A stretch of 64,000 nucleotides of DNA from Neisseria weixii (GTDB taxonomy: Bacteria > Pseudomonadota > Gammaproteobacteria > Burkholderiales > Neisseriaceae), in the NCBI RefSeq assembly GCF_002327085.1, contig NZ_CP023429.1, forward strand, positions 744,001-808,000, in the 5' to 3' direction. Position 1 is the stretch's first letter; the number at the start of each line of letters is the position of its first letter. This document shows positions 28,153-37,769 of this stretch, in pieces. The notes beneath the pieces were generated by a model. It saw only the letters and a program-made list of their open reading frames with translations. It was not told where the DNA came from and searched no databases. The translations under genes were made by a program, and so were the position numbers.

Positions 28153-28868
28153 TCTTGCGCTCCCAGCAGGTAAGCCGTGAGCAGGCCTGATAATGCGCCG
28201 GCCGGTACATACCAAGGCCCGTCAATACTCAAACAGGTGATGGCCGCCACAATCAGGCTGACAAACCAAGGCCGCACCGCCGAAAAACTCTTCCACAAGC
28301 CGCGCATAATCACCAAAAACACCGCCGGAAAAGCCATTCCGAAGCCCCAAGCGGCCACATCGCCGAACATCGGACCGACCGCCGCGCCAATACTGGCAAA
28401 CAGAATCCAGGTAGTGTACATAATGAAACACGTGCTGCCGTAATAGGCAAAATTAAAGCCGCCCAAACCGGCCGCTTTGCGCTTTTGTGCTTCAGCCAAA
28501 CCCAGCGCCCACGATTCGTCACACATGAAAAACAGCGACGGCAACACTTTTTTCATCGGTGCATTTTTCATATACGGCGCATAGGCCGCGCCCATCAGAA
28601 TATGGCGTGAGTTAATCATAAAAGTCACGCCCGCAATCAGCAGAATGGGCAGCGGATGAGTCCATAAATCAACCGCGGCAAATTCCGAGCCGCCGGCAAA
28701 GTTCATTCCTGTCATCAGCATCATTTCTAGCCAACTCATGCCTTTCTGTCCGCCTTGCACACCCAAAATAATCGCCCACGGCAACAAGCCGATGAGCATG
28801 GGCGAGCAGTCTTTGATGCCGCGTAAAAATTCTTGTTTCGGGGAAGCCGTCATGGTATGGGGAAACAT
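28149..28868 (-). CDS. azlC: AzlC-family branched-chain amino acid exporter
   Basis: About 239 aa polytopic membrane protein of the AzlC/YgaZ family. LLPWAIILGVQGGQKGMSWLEMMLMTGMNFAGGSEFAA and the central NSRHILMGAA segment with MCDESWALG are typical. Together with AzlD it exports branched-chain amino acids. The true start is uncertain: a TATAAT sits at 28888-28893, which places transcription after the more distal ATG (28889) and favours 28868 or 28853. Neither has a strong Shine-Dalgarno. Confidence 0.82.
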   Translation of the reverse strand: MFPHTMTASPKQEFLRGIKDCSPMLIGLLPWAIILGVQGGQKGMSWLEMMLMTGMNFAGGSEFAAVDLWTHPLPILLIAGVTFMINSRHILMGAAYAPYMKNAPMKKVLPSLFFMCDESWALGLAEAQKRKAAGLGGFNFAYYGSTCFIMYTTWILFASIGAAVGPMFGDVAAWGFGMAFPAVFLVIMRGLWKSFSAVRPWFVSLIVAAITCLSIDGPWYVPAGALSGLLTAYLLGAQE

Positions 28869-28887
28869 TTCGATATGAAAAAAGCGC

Positions 28888-28893
28888 ATTATA
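28888..28893 (-). promoter_or_regulatory. -10 element for azlCD
   Basis: Perfect TATAAT on the minus strand, 20 bp before the preferred azlC start. No good -35 at 17 bp. Confidence 0.45.
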
Positions 28894-29013
28894 CACCCAT
28901 TGATTTTCAGACGGTCTGTTGAGGTGTTAATCCAATTGATTAGTTCTTTAGGATTATAAAAGGGCATGAAGAGAAATGGTACAACAACGTTTTTTATTCA
29001 TCGGGTAGGCCGT

Positions 29014-29756
29014 ATGAAAATCCCCTATGCCTTTTTGTTGACCGCTTTTGCCGCAGGCCAAATATCCGCGGCGGAAATCACCGTATCTGCAGCCGCCAGC
29101 TTAAAAGATGCGTTCAATGACATCATCACGCACTATCACAAACAATATCCGCAAAGTAAAATCAAGCTCAATACCGCCGGTTCGGGGTTTTGCTGCAACA
29201 GGCAGTGCGGGGTGCGCCGGTGGATGTATTGGCTTTTGCCGATGAAGTGACCATGAATCAGGCGCAGCAGAAGAATGTGATTGAAGCCGGCAGCCGCAAA
29301 ACGTTTGCGCACAATGCTTTGGTGATTGCTGCACCGAAGAGCAGCCGGTATGCGGTAAACCAACTCGGCGATTTGCAAAGCCGACATTTCGGCCGCATTG
29401 CCGTGAGCAATCCGGCCAGCGTGCCGGCCGGCCGCTACAGCAAAGCCAGTTTGGAAAAAGCCGGTTTGTGGGCGGGTTTGCAGCCGAAAATCATCACCAC
29501 GCAAAACGTGCGCCAGTCTTTAGATTACATCGCGCGCGGTGAGGTGGATGCCGGTTTTGTATACCGCACCGATGCCGTGTTGATGAAAGGCAAGGTCAAA
29601 ATTTTGGCGACGGTGCCGACGCCAAGCGCCGTGTCTTACCCGATTGCGGTGAGCAAAAGCACCAAGCAGGCGGTGGAAGCCAAGCGGTTTGTGCAATATG
29701 TGTTGTCGGCGCAAGGGCAGGCGGTGTTGAACCGTTATGGTTTTAGAAAGCCTTGA
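29014..29756 (+). CDS. modA: Molybdate ABC transporter substrate-binding protein ModA (one frameshift)
   Basis: About 247 aa after correction. Signal peptide MKIPYAFLLTAFAAGQISA, then EITVSAAASLKDAFNDI, the usual ModA opening whose serines bind the oxyanion. Later ALVIAAPKSS, PASVPAGRYSKASLEKAG and GEVDAGFVYRTDA match the family. The break lies in a G4 run at 29184-29187 (GGTTCGGGGTTTTG; five G restore GSGVLLQQA). ATG 29014 opens the leader directly; an in-frame ATG at 28966 would lengthen it abnormally. modB and modC follow. Confidence 0.88.
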
Positions 29757-29803
29757 TGCTTCGAATGAAAAATGAAACAGGCCGTCTGAAAAAGAATATA
29801 AAT

Positions 29804-29880
29804 CTAGTGGCTTAAAAATAAAAATAATACAGCGTTGCCAGCTCCCTTATGTACCGGATGTACACGGCAGCTGCCGCTTT
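29804..29880 (+). repeat. Correia-like repeat remnant, second copy
   Basis: TAGTGGCTT, AATAAAAATAATACAGCG and TTGCCAGC followed by GATGTACACGGCA align with the copy at 13672. Lies between modA and modB. Confidence 0.45.
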
Positions 29881-29947
29881 GTCTTATTTCTATTTTAAAC
29901 GGCTATATGCTTTATGCTTTCAGACGGCCTTCAATCATCACCCGCTT

Positions 29948-30622
29948 ATGAACGAAACCTTACTCACAACTTTATTACTCTCGCTCAAAATTGCGGCGAC
30001 CGCCACGTTGTTGAATACCGTGTTGGCGGTGGCGGTTGGCTTTGCCTTGGCACGCCGGCGTTTTGTCGGGCGCAATGTGCTGGATACATTGCTCACCCTG
30101 CCGATGGTGTTGCCGCCGACGGTACTCGGCTATTATTTGTTGGTGGCCTTCGGCCGCAACAGCGCATTCGGTGTGTGGCTGAAAGATACGTTCGGCATTA
30201 ACCTGATTTTTACATGGCAGGGCGCGGTGATTGCGGCGGTGGTGGTGACTTTCCCGCTGATTTTCAAACCGGCGCGGGCGGCGTTTGAAGAAGTGAATCC
30301 GCAATGGGAGCAGGCCGCGAGGGTGTTGGGCCTGAGTGAAGCGGCGGTGTTTTTCCGCGTCAGCCTGCCCTTGGCGTGGCGTGGGATTTTGGCCGGTATT
30401 TTACTGGCATTTGCCCGCGCGTTGGGCGAATTTGGTGCCACATTGATGATTGCGGGCAGTATCCCGGGGCAGACACAGACCTTGTCGATTGCGATTTACG
30501 AAGCGGTGCAGGCCGGAGATGATGCGCTGGCCAATGGGTTGGTGGTGCTGGTGTCGGCGGTGTGTATTGTGATTTTACTGGCCGCCGGACATTTAATGTG
30601 CGTGAAAGACGGGAGAAAATAA
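29948..30622 (+). CDS. modB: Molybdate ABC transporter permease ModB
   Basis: 224 aa, five or six membrane segments. The EAA-type loop around LGLSEAAVFFRVSLPLAWRGI contacts the ATPase, and FARALGEFGATLMIAGSIPGQTQTL is the classic ModB signature. It forms the membrane channel for molybdate. ATG 29948 is the first start that preserves family length. The stop overlaps the modC ATG (TAATG). The gap to modA (192 bp) contains a Correia-like remnant. Confidence 0.93.
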   Translation: MNETLLTTLLLSLKIAATATLLNTVLAVAVGFALARRRFVGRNVLDTLLTLPMVLPPTVLGYYLLVAFGRNSAFGVWLKDTFGINLIFTWQGAVIAAVVVTFPLIFKPARAAFEEVNPQWEQAARVLGLSEAAVFFRVSLPLAWRGILAGILLAFARALGEFGATLMIAGSIPGQTQTLSIAIYEAVQAGDDALANGLVVLVSAVCIVILLAAGHLMCVKDGRK

Positions 30623-31278
30623 TGTTGTTTGATATCGAGTTGCACAAGAAATTGCCGTCGTTAGCCTTGAATGTCGCCCTGAAATCTGATGCGCAGCGCA
30701 TCGTGATTTTAGGGGCATCCGGTTCGGGTAAAAGCCTGACCTTGCAATTGCTGGCCGGTTTGATGCAACCCGACAGCGGCTATATCCGCATCGACGGCGA
30801 AACATGGTGGGATGAGCGCGTAAAGTTGGCCACACAAGCGCGCAAAGCCGGTTTGCTGTTTCAAGACTATGCCCTGTTTCCACATTTGACCGTGGCGCAG
30901 AATATCGATTTCGGCTTGGCAACAGGTTGGCGCAATCCGAACAAAAGGCCGTCTGAAAAAGCGCAGTATTGGTTGGATTTGCTTGAGTTGGCACACATTG
31001 CCGACCATTATCCCAACCAAATGTCCGGCGGGCAAAAACAGCGCACAGCCTTGGCACGGATGTTGATTACCGGGCCGAAACTGTTGCTGCTGGATGAGCC
31101 GTTTTCCGCATTGGATGCCCAGTTGCGCCAACGCACCCGCCGCGAAGTATTGGATTTGCAGCAGATGGCGGGTGTGCCGATGATTCTGATTACCCATGAC
31201 CGGGCCGATGCGGAAGCCTTGGGGCAGGAAATTTGGCACATGGCAAACGGGGTATTACGATTGGAAAAAGCTTATTGA
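30622..31278 (+). CDS. modC: Molybdate ABC transporter ATPase ModC (short form)
   Basis: 218 aa ABC ATPase: Walker A GASGSGKS, signature MSGGQKQR, Walker B LLLLDEPFSALD, switch histidine ITHDRADAE. Most ModC proteins are about 350 aa because a C-terminal TOBE/MopI molybdate-sensing domain follows; here the protein stops after the ATPase core. A DUS is embedded in the coding sequence (KRPSEKAQ region). The stop is clean and followed by a DUS-pair terminator, so the short form is not an obvious truncation. Confidence 0.88.
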   Translation: MLFDIELHKKLPSLALNVALKSDAQRIVILGASGSGKSLTLQLLAGLMQPDSGYIRIDGETWWDERVKLATQARKAGLLFQDYALFPHLTVAQNIDFGLATGWRNPNKRPSEKAQYWLDLLELAHIADHYPNQMSGGQKQRTALARMLITGPKLLLLDEPFSALDAQLRQRTRREVLDLQQMAGVPMILITHDRADAEALGQEIWHMANGVLRLEKAY

Positions 31279-31299
31279 GATTAAATGATGGATTGAATC

Positions 31300-31331
31300 A
31301 AGGCCGTCTGAAAATGTTTCAGACGGCCTTT
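31300..31331. terminator. DUS-pair terminator between convergent modC and pilU
   Basis: AAGGCCGTCTGAAAA / TTTCAGACGGCCTT stem. Confidence 0.85.
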
Positions 31332-31347
31332 GATATATTTTAATGAT

Positions 31348-32480
31348 TCAAATCAGCTCCAAATCCGGACCCGCATTTTGCGCGCGACGGCTGCGTAATT
31401 GGATGTCCAAGCGTAAATCGTGGGCGGAATCGGCATTGCGAATGGCATCTTGGAAACTGATGTCGCCGCGTTCATAAAGTTCGTACAAGGCTTGGTCAAA
31501 AGTTTGCATGCCTTGGGCGGCGGATTTCTTCATCAACTCTTTGATACCGTGGATTTCGCCTTTATTGATCAATTCGGCAATCAGCGGAGAATTGAGCAAC
31601 ACTTCCACCGCGGCCACACGGCCTTTGCCGCTTTCGCGCGGCACCAGACGTTGCGAGATAAATGCTTGCAGGTTCAGCGACAAATCAGTCAGAAGCTGCG
31701 TGCGGCGTTCTTCTGGAAGAAGTTGATGATGCGGTCGAGCGCTTGGTTGGTGCTGTTAGCGTGCAGTGTGGCCATGCACAAGTGGCCGGTTTCGGCAAAG
31801 GCAATCGCGTAATCCATGGTTTCGCGGTCGCGAATCTCACCAATCAAAATCACATCCGGTGCTTGGCGCAGCGTGTTTTTCAGCGCTGCCATCCAGTTTT
31901 CGGTATCTACGCCGACTTCTCGTTGGGTGATGATGCAGTTTTTGTGTTCGTGTACAAATTCGATCGGATCTTCGATGGTGATGATGTGGTCGAACGAATT
32001 TTCGTTGCGGTAATCAATCAAAGAAGCCAGCGATGTCGATTTTCCCGAGCCTGTGCCGCCGACGAAAATCACCAAACCACGTTTTTTCATGGCCACATCT
32101 TTCAATACCGGCGGCAGATTGAGACTGTCGAATTTCGGAATATTGCTGGTAATCGCGCGGAACACCATCGCCGTGGCGCCACGTTGAATCATGGCATTGA
32201 CACGGAAGCGGCTGGTGTCGGGCAGACTGATGGCGAAGTTGCATTCATTGGTGCTGGAAAATTCTTCGATTTGCTTGGTATTCATAATCGAAAAAGCCAA
32301 TTCCATGCACTTTTCAGCCGTCAGCGGTGTGTCGTTGAGGCGGGTGATTTTGCCGTCCACTTTCATGGCAGGCGGGAAATTGGTGGTGATGAATAAATCT
32401 GAACCTTTGTATTTATTCATGTGGCGCAGCCAACCGAATAATTCTTCCTTGGCGCCGGGTGGATTATTTGGATCAAACAT
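31348..32480 (-). CDS. pilU: Type IV pilus retraction-associated ATPase PilU (one frameshift)
   Basis: About 377 aa after restoring one base. Hexameric secretion ATPase of the PilT/PilU group: Walker A GGTGSGKST, Asp box ITIEDPIEF, Walker B VILIGEIRD, His box TGHLCMATLHANS. The N-terminal GSDLFITTNFPPAMKVDGK and the C-terminal KKSAAQGMQTFDQALYELY with NDLRL-like ending favour PilU over PilT. It assists PilT in pilus retraction and twitching. The break is at 31715-31716: TTCTTCCAGAAG on the coding strand should read TTCTTCCCAGAAG. No pilT next to it in the window. Confidence 0.85.
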
Positions 32481-32680
32481 TTGCGTTTTCGTATTTAAAA
32501 TAGTTTGGAAGGAGATTAGTTTAGAAGGATATTATAGCAAGCTTGCTGCTTATCGGTGTGTCATCATCGAATATATCCGATTATATCCGATAAAAAATTA
32601 AGCCTTGTTGTGTTTTACACAGACCGGCAAGATGACGGCTTTGGGTTATAATCGGAGCAAATCTTTCAGAAAGGCAAGAA

Positions 32681-33381
32681 ATGAGCATGAACACAGTGGC
32701 CGTAATCGGTGCGATGGCGCAGGAAATCGAATTGTTGAAAACGCGTATGGACGACATTAAAGCGTTTCAATTCGGCAAATTTAATGCCTATGAAGGCACA
32801 CTCAACGGTAAGCGCATGGTGTTGGTATTGAGCGGCATCGGCAAAGTCAATGCCGCGATTGCCACTTCATGGGTGATTCATCAGTTCCAACCCGATTGCG
32901 TGATTAATACCGGCAGCGCGGGCGGCTTAGGCAAGGGTTTGAAAGTCGGCGATGTCGTGATTGGCGAACGCATCGCTCATCATGATGTCGATGTGACCGC
33001 ATTCGGCTATGTGTGGGGACAAATACCGCAGCAGCCTGCCGTATTTGAAAGTGATGAACATTTGATGGCCGTGGCCAAAGAAGCGGCGCAGGCGTTTGAA
33101 CACGCCCGAGTCAACCGCGGTTTGATTGTCAGCGGCGACCAATTTGTCCACAGCAGCGAGCGTGTGGCGGAAATCCGTGGTCATTTTAATGATGTACAGG
33201 CGGTCGAAATGGAAGCGGCCGCGATTGCGCAGGCTTGCCATCAATTGGATACGCCGTTTGTCGTGATTCGTGCGGTGTCGGATTCTGCCGATGAAAAGCG
33301 GATATTAGTTTTGAAGAATTTTTGAAAACGGCAGCGGTGAGTTCGGCGAAGATGGTGACGGAGGTTGTTGCCAAGCTTTAA
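32681..33381 (+). CDS. mtnN: 5'-methylthioadenosine/S-adenosylhomocysteine nucleosidase (one frameshift)
   Basis: About 233 aa after correction, the normal length. It cleaves the glycosidic bond of MTA and SAH in SAM recycling. Motifs: IGAMAQEIELL at the N-terminus (catalytic glutamate), NTGSAGGL, SGDQFV and AVEMEAAAIAQAC. The A4 run at 33294-33297 needs a fifth A, restoring DEKADISFEEFLKTAA and moving the stop from 33325 to 33381. A TATAAT at 32647-32652 lies just upstream and AGAAAGGC precedes the ATG. Confidence 0.92.
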
Positions 33382-33441
33382 AAACCCATGCAAAAACAGT
33401 AAATTTCCGCTAAAATACGCAGCTATTTTAATTCTATTTGG

Positions 33442-33483
33442 AAGGCCGTCTGAAAGCTTACCGTGTTTTTTCAGACGGCCTTT
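33442..33483. terminator. DUS-pair terminator between mtnN and lepA
   Basis: AAGGCCGTCTGAAA with its complement and trailing T run; both neighbours are on the plus strand. Confidence 0.8.
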
Positions 33484-33515
33484 TGAACCATTGAACTTTT
33501 CATCAAAATAACTAC

Positions 33516-35306
33516 ATGAAAAATATCCGAAATTTCTCCATTATTGCCCACATCGACCATGGTAAATCAACGCTGGCCGACCGTTTCATTCAGTATTGCG
33601 GCGGTTTGGAATTGCGTGAAATGAGCACACAGGTGCTGGATTCTATGGATATTGAAAAAGAGCGCGGCATCACCATTAAGGCGCAAACCGCGGCTTTGAG
33701 CTACAAAGCGCGTGATGGCCAGACTTATCAGCTCAACCTGATTGACACTCCCGGACACGTTGACTTTTCTTACGAAGTGTCGCGCTCGTTGTCTGCTTGC
33801 GAAGGCGCGCTGTTGGTGGTGGATGCGTCGCAAGGTGTGGAAGCGCAAACCGTGGCCAACTGCTACACCGCGATTGATTTGGGCGTGGAAGTCGTACCGG
33901 TGTTAAACAAAATCGACTTGCCTGCCGCCGACCCTGAGCGTGTGGAGCAGGAAATTGAAGACATCATCGGCATCGATGCCATCGGCGCAGTGCAGTGTTC
34001 GGCCAAGAGCGGCGTGGCGTGGAAGATGTGTTGGAAGAAATCGTGGCCAAAGTGCCGGCACCTGAAGGTGGCGAAGATGCGCCTTTGCAGGCGATGATTA
34101 TCGATTCTTGGTTTGACAACTATGTCGGCGTGGTGATGCTGATCCGCATCAAACAAGGCCGTCTGAAACTCAAAGACAAAGTGCGTTTCATGAGCACCAA
34201 AGCGGAAACGCAGGTCGAGCAATTGGGTGTGTTCACGCCGAAATCGGTGCAGAAGGCGGAATTGAAAGCCGGTGAAGTAGGCTTTTGATAACCGGTATTA
34301 AAGAATTGGGTTCGGCCAAAGTGGGCGACACCATCACGCTGACGGCCAATCCTGCCGCCGAGCCGCTGCCGGGCTTCCAAGAAGTGCAAAGCCAGGTATT
34401 TGCCGGCCTGTATCCGGTGGAAAGCCACGATTACGAAGCCTTGCGCGATGCCTTGGAAAAACTGCAACTTAACGACGCGGCTTTGAAATTCGAGCCGGAA
34501 GTGTCGCAAGCCTTGGGTTTCGGTTTCCGTTGCGGATTCTTGGGTCTGCTGCACTTGGAAATCGTTCAAGAGCGTTTGGAACGCGAATTCGACATGGATC
34601 TGATTACCACTGCGCCGACAGTGGTGTATGAAGTGGTGATGAAAAACGGCGAAAAATCGAAGTGGAAAACCCGTCCAAACTGCCCGACATCAGCCAGATT
34701 GAGACCATTCTCGAGCCGATTATCACCGCAACCATTCTCGTACCGCAGGAATATGTCGGCAACGTGATGACGCTGTGTAACCAAAAGCGCGGCGTGCAGG
34801 TCAATATGCAATACATGGGCCGCCAAGTGATGCTGACCTACGATTTGCCGATGAATGAAGTAGTGATGGATTTCTTCGACAGGCTCAAATCCACCTCCCG
34901 CGGCTATGCTTCGTTGGATTATCAGTTTAAAGAATTCCAAGCTTCTGATTTGATTAAGCTGGATATTATGGTCAACGGAGAAAAAGTCGATGCCTTGAGC
35001 CTGATTGTGCATCGTCAAAGCGCGGTACACCGCGGCCGTGAATTGGCTGCCAAAATGCGCGAGCTGATTCCGCGCCAAATGTTTGACATCGCCGTGCAGG
35101 CCGCCATCGGCAGTCAGATTATCGCCCGTGAAAATGTCAAAGCCCTGCGTAAAAACGTATTGGCGAAATGTTACGGCGGCGACATCACGCGTAAGAAAAA
35201 ACTATTGGAAAAACAAAAAGCCGGGAAACGCCGTATGAAACAGGTGGGCAATGTGGAAATTCCGCAAAGCGCGTTCTTGGCGATTTTGCAAGTGAGTGAC
35301 AAATAA
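33516..35306 (+). CDS. lepA: Elongation factor 4 (LepA), three frameshifts
   Basis: Translational GTPase that back-translocates ribosomes; 597 aa after correction, against 599 in E. coli. G1 [10 protein letters not shown]2 ERGITIK, G3 DTPGHVDF, G4 NKIDLP; the C-terminal LepA domain includes [13 protein letters not shown]. Three single-base losses interrupt it: G2 at 34016-34017 (GTGGCGTGG), T4 at 34283-34286 and A5 at 34652-34656. One base restored at each joins the pieces perfectly. Three independent breaks in such a conserved gene argue for base-calling error. TAA overlaps the lepB ATG. Confidence 0.93.
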
Positions 35307-36291
35307 TGGGTACAAATTTATTGTTTGCAGCCATCGCTGCCTTTGTGTTCGGCGTGGTGCTGTATCTGAAAAGCAGCAAAGTGCGTGAAGACAACGGGGA
35401 ATGGAGCAGCGGCCTGCAATGGGGCTATCTGCTGATGATGATCGGCGTGTTCGGTGTATTGTCTTTTTTCATGAGTTTTACCGCCGTATTGCTGGTGTTT
35501 GTCGTGTTTACCGGCATTGTGTGGTTTATCCATAAAGGCCGTCTGAAAAAAGATCCGGCGCATCAAGACGAAGGCCACTTTACCGATTACATGAACGGCT
35601 TTTCCCGATTATCTTAATCGTATTTGTATTGCGTACCTTTATCGCCGAACCTTTCCAAATTCCGTCGAGTTCGATGCGTCCGGGCTTGGTGGTAGGCGAC
35701 TTTATCTTGGTGAATAAGTTTTCATACGGCATCCGCACCCCGATTATCAATAATTTGCTGATTCCGACCGGTAAAGTCGAGCATGGCGATGTGGTGGTGT
35801 TTACCTATCCGGAAAATCCGAGCATCAACTACATCAAGCGCGCCATCGGCTTGCCGGGTGATGTGGTTGAATACAAAGACAAAGTCTTGAGCATCAACGG
35901 CCAAACCATTACCGAGCAATCCGAAGGCATGCAGACTTACGCCGAAAACACCCGCCAATACGGCATGGTGGATATTGAAGCCGAAGCCTTCCGTGAAAAC
36001 ATCGGCAACCACAGCTACCAAGTGTTGAAAATGGCCGAGCAGCCAAGCTTCCTGCCGCAAGCCGTGCGCGCCAATTTTGCTTATCGTGAAAACTGCGAAT
36101 ACGCGCCAGACGGCTCCGCCTTTAAATGCACGGTGCCGGAAGGTCATTATTTTATGATGGGCGACAACCGCGACAACAGTGAAGATTCCCGCTACTGGGG
36201 CTTTGTGAGTGATAAACTGATTGTTGGCAAAGCATTTTTTGTGTGGATGAACTTCGGCGATATGAGCCGAATCGGTACATCGATTAAATAA
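35306..36291 (+). CDS. lepB: Signal peptidase I (one frameshift)
   Basis: About 328 aa after correction. Two N-terminal membrane segments with a cytoplasmic loop, then a periplasmic serine-lysine protease domain: catalytic serine in PSSSMRPGL, catalytic lysine in YIKRAIGLPGD, and box E GDNRDNSEDSRYWG. It removes signal peptides from exported proteins. A T4 run at 35600-35603 needs one more T (GGCTTTTTCCCG) to join the membrane anchor to the catalytic part. Coupled to lepA by TAATG; lepA-lepB order is conserved in many proteobacteria. Confidence 0.92.
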
Positions 36292-36302
36292 AAGTTGATG
36301 TG

Positions 36303-36339
36303 AAAGGCCGTCTGAAACACCATGTTCAGACGGCCTTTT
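36303..36339. terminator. DUS-pair terminator between convergent lepB and the EamA gene
   Basis: AAAGGCCGTCTGAAACA / TGTTCAGACGGCCTTT stem. Confidence 0.85.
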
Positions 36340-36349
36340 GCCATATCGA

Positions 36350-37233
36350 TTAATCTGCCGGTTTGCTTTTAAGCGAGCCCAAATAAATCGCCAGCAGCGT
36401 CATCGCCGCCCCAAGCCACTGTAAGCCGTTGATCGGTTTGTCGAGCCAGAAATAGTCGATAACTAAGGCGGCGACGGGTTCGGAAAGCAGTAAAAGACCG
36501 GTGAGCGAGAGCGACAGTAATAGAATGGCATAAGCAATCAAACCCCAAGCAAAACACTGCATCACTACGCCGTAAATCAATACCAAGCCGACATCGCGCA
36601 AAGTGGCCGGGTAGAGTGCGCCCGCATCGAACATCAAGGCCGGCAAAATCAGCGACAATGCGCCACCGAAGCTTAAAATCATCATTAAAGGAAACAGCGC
36701 GGTATGTTCGATTTGATGGGTTTTACGGATAAATACCATCGATAAAGCCAACATCGCACCTGAGGCAATCCCGCTGACGAAGCCCCAAACGGCATCGCTG
36801 TTGTAACTGAATTCCGGGCTGCCGATAAAGGCCACACCAGTAACGGCAATCAGCAAACTGAGCATTTGCAGTTTGCTTAAGCGCTCGCCGAAAAAGAAAA
36901 AGCCGATGGCGGATAGGAAAAAGATTTGCAGGCTGTTGAGCAGGGTCGAAATACCGGGGCCGACAGCGTGGATGCTCTCATGCCACAGCGCCAAATCAAA
37001 GGCAAGGAAAACGCCGGAGAGCAGGGCGGTGTAAACCGCTTTTTGTTTTGGGGTAATTTTTGACCGAAAAAGCGCGCCAAGAAGAAAAACACCACACCAG
37101 AAATGGCCAACCGCCAGAAGGCAATGGCATAAGAGCCAACATCGACAAATTTCACAATCAGGCTGCCCAAGCCGAAAATAATGCAGCCGGCTACCAGCAG
37201 CGGTGCAGCATGTAAGGCGTGCCGTTCAGACAT
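36350..37233 (-). CDS. EamA/DMT-family transporter (one frameshift)
   Basis: About 294 aa after correction, ten hydrophobic segments in two EamA repeats, the drug/metabolite transporter plan. The first repeat begins AAPLLVAGCIIFGLGSLIVKF, the second MALSMVFIRK; LLLLSEPVAALVIDYFWLDKPINGLQWLGA is the usual terminal pair. The T5 run at 37040-37044 (plus strand) needs one more base to join the N-terminal third. ATG 37233 is preceded by AGGAGCATC. Substrate unknown. Confidence 0.8.
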
Positions 37234-37333
37234 GATGCTCCTATAAATATGGATGAATCGGGCTTTGGATTGTGCCATATTTTGGGTGTAAATAGAACCA
37301 TACTTTTCAGACGGTCTCATCAATTATAGCGGC

Positions 37334-37639
37334 TTACACCAAATCTTTAACTGCTTCTTGCTTTTCCAATAATTCGTTCAAGGTGGGGCAATGCGCTGCC
37401 GGCTGAAGTCATCCGATAAACCCAAACCTTGTACAATTTGATAATTGCTGTTTTCACAAATCACAGGAAAACCGAAAATCACGTTTTCAGGGATGCTGTA
37501 TGACCCATCCGGCGGCACACCAATGGTGACCTATTTCACGACCGGTCACTTTATTCAATGCTTCGCCCTGTGTTTTGAAAATCGCCGCGTTGGCATTGAG
37601 CAAATCCGAACGCTCCATACCTTTGTGCAAAAGTTTCAT
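37334..37639 (-). pseudogene. mdh: Malate dehydrogenase remnant, central and C-terminal pieces
   Basis: Read on the minus strand: [20 protein letters not shown] (central MDH text) is joined, after an internal deletion, to [20 protein letters not shown] and then [19 protein letters not shown]; the C-terminus [15 protein letters not shown] ends at TAA (37334). A further single-base break lies near the RIAPTLNELL junction. The matching N-terminal piece lies at 39334-39614 on the other side of the permease cassette. The catalytic centre is missing, so no MDH can be made. Confidence 0.8.
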
Positions 37640-37769
37640 TCTAAAAAATCAACTTAACACAATCTTGTTATTTTTCATATTTTTCAGTTATATTGTGTTT
37701 TCTTTAACACAAAGCGCGATGAGCTCAATGGTTCATCAATTGTTTGACACTATGCAAGAGGTACCCATC

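Noticed and set aside
32647..32652. TATAAT before mtnN as a complete promoter
   Set aside because: No acceptable -35 at 16-18 bp and no extended -10, so I mention it only within the gene entry.
33516..35306. Reading lepA as several separate genes or programmed frameshifts
   Set aside because: Three breaks, each repaired by one base in a homopolymer, give a perfect EF-4 of normal length; no slippery-site or downstream structure is seen.
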